Of a stretch of 53,339 bases of DNA, positions 50,372 to 53,339 are shown piece after piece (positions within the stretch are counted from its first letter, which is position 1; every line of letters starts with the position of its first letter). The position numbers and the translations under genes are program-made. Under the pieces are notes generated by a model, which had not been told where the DNA came from, searched no databases, and worked only from the letters and a program-made list of their open reading frames with translations. Source of the stretch: an uncultured Prevotella sp. (GTDB lineage: Bacteria; Bacteroidota; Bacteroidia; Bacteroidales; Bacteroidaceae); NCBI GenBank assembly GCA_946186115.1, contig CAMHLV010000011.1, positions 1-53,339 on the forward strand, in the 5' to 3' direction.

Positions 50372-53179
50372 ATGAGTGATTACATCGAGATAAAAGGTGC
50401 AAGAGTCAACAACCTCAAGAATGTCAGTGTTAAGATCCCACGCAACAAGCTTGTTGTCATTGCAGGAGTCAGCGGAAGCGGAAAATCGTCGCTGGCATTC
50501 GATACGCTGTACGCTGAAGGTCAGCGACGATACGTTGAGAGTCTGTCAAGCTATGCACGCCAGTTTCTTGGCCGCATGAACAAGCCCGAATGTGATTTCA
50601 TAAAAGGCATTCCACCTGCAATAGCCATAGAGCAAAAAGTGATATTAAGGAACCCTCGCTCTACAGTAGGCACCACGACTGAGATTTATGAATACCTGAG
50701 ACTGCTATATGCACGAATAGGTCATACATATTCGCCAATCAGCGGACAAGAGGTGAAAAAACATACCACAGATGACATAATAAACACTACGAGACAATTT
50801 GCCAACGGAACCAGGTTTATAGTAATGGCTCCTATCAAGCCTGTCGAGGGACGTACTCTCGAGCGACAACTCGGCATGTATCTTCAAAACGGATATGCAC
50901 GCATGGCCATTGGCATGAATATTCACAGGATTGACGAATGGATGGAGCAACATATGGATGAACCTCTCAACGACATACCTTATCTTGTTATTGACAGACT
51001 CGCAATAGACGATACCCCTAATGCCATTTCCAGACTTGTGGATTCTGCAGAGACAGCCTTCTATGAAGGACAAGGAGAATGCCGTCTGATGGTATATCCG
51101 TCGGGGATTACCTATGACTTTTCCATGCGTTTCGAGGCAGACGGAATGACATTCGAAGAACCTTCCGACCAACTGTTCTCTTTCAACTCTCCCGCAGGAG
51201 CATGCCCAGAATGCCAGGGCTTCGGCAAGATAATAGGCATTGACGAACATCTGGTGATACCTAATACGACCCTCTCTGTATATGACGGCTGCGTTGTGTG
51301 CTGGCACGGCGAGAAAATGAAGATATGGAAAGATGAATTCTGTAGGCGCGCTGCCATCGACAATTTTCCAATCTTCGAACCATACTACAACCTGACTCAA
51401 CAGCAGAAGGACCAACTTTGGCACGGCCTACCTTCAGACAGAAAAAAAGACAAGCACGAACAGGTTAACATCGATGCATTCTTTGAGATGGTGAAGGAAA
51501 ACCAATACAAGATCCAGTATAGGGTTATGCTTAGTCGCTATCGTGGCAAAACCACTTGTCCTAAATGCCATGGAACACGATTAAGGCCTGAAGCCGACTA
51601 TGTCAAGATAGGCGGGCGTAGCATTTCAGATCTCGTACAAATGCCCGTTGTCAGACTGAAGCAATGGTTTGACAATCTCCAATTGACAGAACAGGAAGAG
51701 CAGATAGGCAAAAGACTCCTTACAGAGATCAAGTCTCGACTGCAGTTCCTACTCAACGTAGGACTTGGTTATCTTACGCTTAACCGAATGTCGAATACGC
51801 TAAGTGGAGGCGAGAGTCAGCGCATCAATCTTACCACTTCGTTAGGTTCGTCATTAGTGGGTTCGCTGTACATACTCGACGAACCAAGCATTGGATTGCA
51901 TTCCCAAGATACCAATAGACTGATAGCCGTACTAAAAGATTTGCAAGCAATAGGCAACACCGTAGTTGTTGTTGAACACGATGAGGAGATAATGCGTGCA
52001 GCTGACTACCTCATAGATGTTGGCCCCGATGCCGGACGTCTGGGTGGAGAAATCGTCTTCGAAGGAAAAGCCTCAGACATTAATCAAGACTCTCTGAAGA
52101 AATACAAGAATAGTCATACCGTGCGCTACCTTACACATTTCGAAGACATTCCCGTGCCACAGAGCAGGCGGCCATGGAATAGGAAAATCACTGTCAAGGG
52201 AGCACGAATGAACAATCTTAAAGGCATCGACGTTGATTTCCCACTCAACATAATGACAGTGGTGACCGGCGTGTCAGGAAGCGGCAAATCGTCTATTGTC
52301 AAAGGAATACTCTACCCTGCCATAAAACGACACCTCGGAGAAGTGTTCGATGCGCCAGGGGAATATCAGAAGCTTGACGGTGACTTCCTTGCCATCAAAC
52401 ACGTTGAGTTTGTTGACCAAAACCCCATTGGCAAGTCAACACGCTCCAATCCTGCCACCTATGTAAAAGCCTACGATGCCATCCGCGACCTATATGCAGA
52501 ACAACCATTGTCGAAACAGATGGGATTCACGGCTCAATATTTCTCATTCAATGCCGACGGAGGTAGATGCGAAGAATGTAAAGGCGCAGGAGTCATCACA
52601 GTAGAAATGCAATTCATGGCCGACCTGGTACTAGAGTGCGAAGCATGCCATGGACACAGATTCAAACACGACATTCTTGATGTACGTTATGAAGGGAAGA
52701 ACATTGACGACGTACTCAACATGACCATCTCAGAGGCTATACAGTTCTTTGAAGCTTCAGGACAGAAAACAATCACCAACCGCCTCAGACCTCTTGAAGA
52801 AGTAGGACTGGGATACATAAAACTTGGCCAGAATTCATCAACACTCTCTGGAGGTGAGAACCAACGCGTAAAACTAGCATATTTTATTGGCCAAGAAAAA
52901 CAAGAGCCTACGCTATTCATCTTCGATGAGCCAACAACAGGCCTACACTTCCATGACATACAACGACTTCTCAATGCATTCAATGCACTGATAGAACGAG
53001 GACACACCATACTGATCATCGAGCATAACATGGAAATTATCAAGTCGGCAGACTATGTTATAGACATGGGACCAGAAGGTGGAGATCGCGGTGGAGAGCT
53101 CGTTGCATGTGGTACACCAGAGGAAATCGCAGCAAACGAGAAAAGCATTACAGGAAAATACTTAAAAGAAAAACTTTAA
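50372..53179 (+). CDS. uvrA: Excinuclease ABC subunit A
   Basis: A 935-residue damage-recognition ATPase of nucleotide-excision repair. Two ABC ATPase domains: GVSGSGKSS near each start, signatures LSGGESQR and LSGGENQR, Walker [15 protein letters not shown] and [14 protein letters not shown]. Zinc modules [22 protein letters not shown] and CEACHGHR. Full length. Ends 110 bp before the tRNA gene. Confidence 0.97.
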   Translation: MSDYIEIKGARVNNLKNVSVKIPRNKLVVIAGVSGSGKSSLAFDTLYAEGQRRYVESLSSYARQFLGRMNKPECDFIKGIPPAIAIEQKVILRNPRSTVGTTTEIYEYLRLLYARIGHTYSPISGQEVKKHTTDDIINTTRQFANGTRFIVMAPIKPVEGRTLERQLGMYLQNGYARMAIGMNIHRIDEWMEQHMDEPLNDIPYLVIDRLAIDDTPNAISRLVDSAETAFYEGQGECRLMVYPSGITYDFSMRFEADGMTFEEPSDQLFSFNSPAGACPECQGFGKIIGIDEHLVIPNTTLSVYDGCVVCWHGEKMKIWKDEFCRRAAIDNFPIFEPYYNLTQQQKDQLWHGLPSDRKKDKHEQVNIDAFFEMVKENQYKIQYRVMLSRYRGKTTCPKCHGTRLRPEADYVKIGGRSISDLVQMPVVRLKQWFDNLQLTEQEEQIGKRLLTEIKSRLQFLLNVGLGYLTLNRMSNTLSGGESQRINLTTSLGSSLVGSLYILDEPSIGLHSQDTNRLIAVLKDLQAIGNTVVVVEHDEEIMRAADYLIDVGPDAGRLGGEIVFEGKASDINQDSLKKYKNSHTVRYLTHFEDIPVPQSRRPWNRKITVKGARMNNLKGIDVDFPLNIMTVVTGVSGSGKSSIVKGILYPAIKRHLGEVFDAPGEYQKLDGDFLAIKHVEFVDQNPIGKSTRSNPATYVKAYDAIRDLYAEQPLSKQMGFTAQYFSFNADGGRCEECKGAGVITVEMQFMADLVLECEACHGHRFKHDILDVRYEGKNIDDVLNMTISEAIQFFEASGQKTITNRLRPLEEVGLGYIKLGQNSSTLSGGENQRVKLAYFIGQEKQEPTLFIFDEPTTGLHFHDIQRLLNAFNALIERGHTILIIEHNMEIIKSADYVIDMGPEGGDRGGELVACGTPEEIAANEKSITGKYLKEKL

Positions 53180-53212
53180 TGCAAAATATTTTGCAATTAC
53201 AAAAAATTGTAT

Positions 53213-53220
53213 TACCTTTG
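53213..53220 (+). promoter_or_regulatory. -7 box of tRNA transcript
   Basis: TACCTTTG with TTG 19 nt upstream, about 70 nt before the tRNA. Confidence 0.6.
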
Positions 53221-53289
53221 CACCCGCTATAAAGGAAGGTGGTCAGATATGACACTTCCACACAATTTATAAGTGTTCTTTGAAAGGTT

Positions 53290-53339
<50 letters not shown>

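Overview
The window comes from the chromosome of a Bacteroidales bacterium, most likely Prevotella/Segatella. I infer this from about two dozen promoters with the Bacteroidota -7 box TAnnTTTG (usually TACCTTTG or TATCTTTG), several with a TTTG/TTG about 19-20 nt upstream; from the near absence of Shine-Dalgarno sites; and from the family content (TonB-dependent receptor, OMP_b-brl_3 barrel, DUF4105, DUF4250, DUF4491, DUF2023, DUF4112, an 1121-residue SecA).

Layout. 1-2225 is a toxin-antitoxin patch: an intact HigB/HigA pair, then an antitoxin with a zeta-type toxin cut off at about 1800, flanked by decayed repeats. 2226-4017 holds an acetyltransferase and small conserved proteins. 4347-7829 pairs a TonB-dependent receptor with protoporphyrinogen oxidase, suggesting porphyrin/heme salvage. 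7834-9859 holds DUF4491, DUF2023-flavodoxin and DUF1294. 9997-13982 is a peroxide/redox operon: glutathione peroxidase, MarR, nitroreductase, radical SAM protein, and an exported glutathione peroxidase-nitroreductase fusion, with twin operator-like sites around its promoter. 13983-14451 is a gene graveyard (dinB, GlsB, metallo-hydrolase and isochorismatase remnants). 14507-17577 is a second redox block: an AraC regulator divergent from a ferritin-like protein, a small winged-helix protein, a PNPOx-like flavoprotein and a beta-lactamase-fold protein fused to rubredoxin, closed by a strong terminator. 17662-24886 is accessory DNA with many decayed genes, including an internally deleted copy of the rubredoxin-linked hydrolase, a second broken GlsB/metallo-hydrolase module, three consecutive frameshifted genes and an unannotated 39-residue minus-strand gene with its own promoter and terminator.

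24929-31972 holds a membrane LytTR regulator, an outer-membrane barrel, a transglutaminase-like protein, an EamA transporter and an orphan UmuD. 32052-53339 is core genome: PpiD/SurA-like isomerase, CNNM/CorC protein, LptC, an outer-membrane protein, a DUF4105 protein, an apparently dead alkaline-phosphatase-superfamily protein, SecA, an orphan ABC ATPase, an ORF broken by an amber codon, FtsZ, two tandem Dcu-type C4-dicarboxylate carriers, UvrA, and a tRNA-Thr(CGT) that runs off the end.

The coherent biology is defence against oxygen and peroxide plus tetrapyrrole acquisition in an anaerobe. The best candidates for something undescribed are the exported peroxidase-nitroreductase fusion with its twin operators, the AraC/ferritin-like/rubredoxin-hydrolase operon, the 39-residue gene, the nested hairpins after secA, and an element shared by two unrelated genes in different reading frames. 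All family calls were made by reading the sequence; no database search was run.
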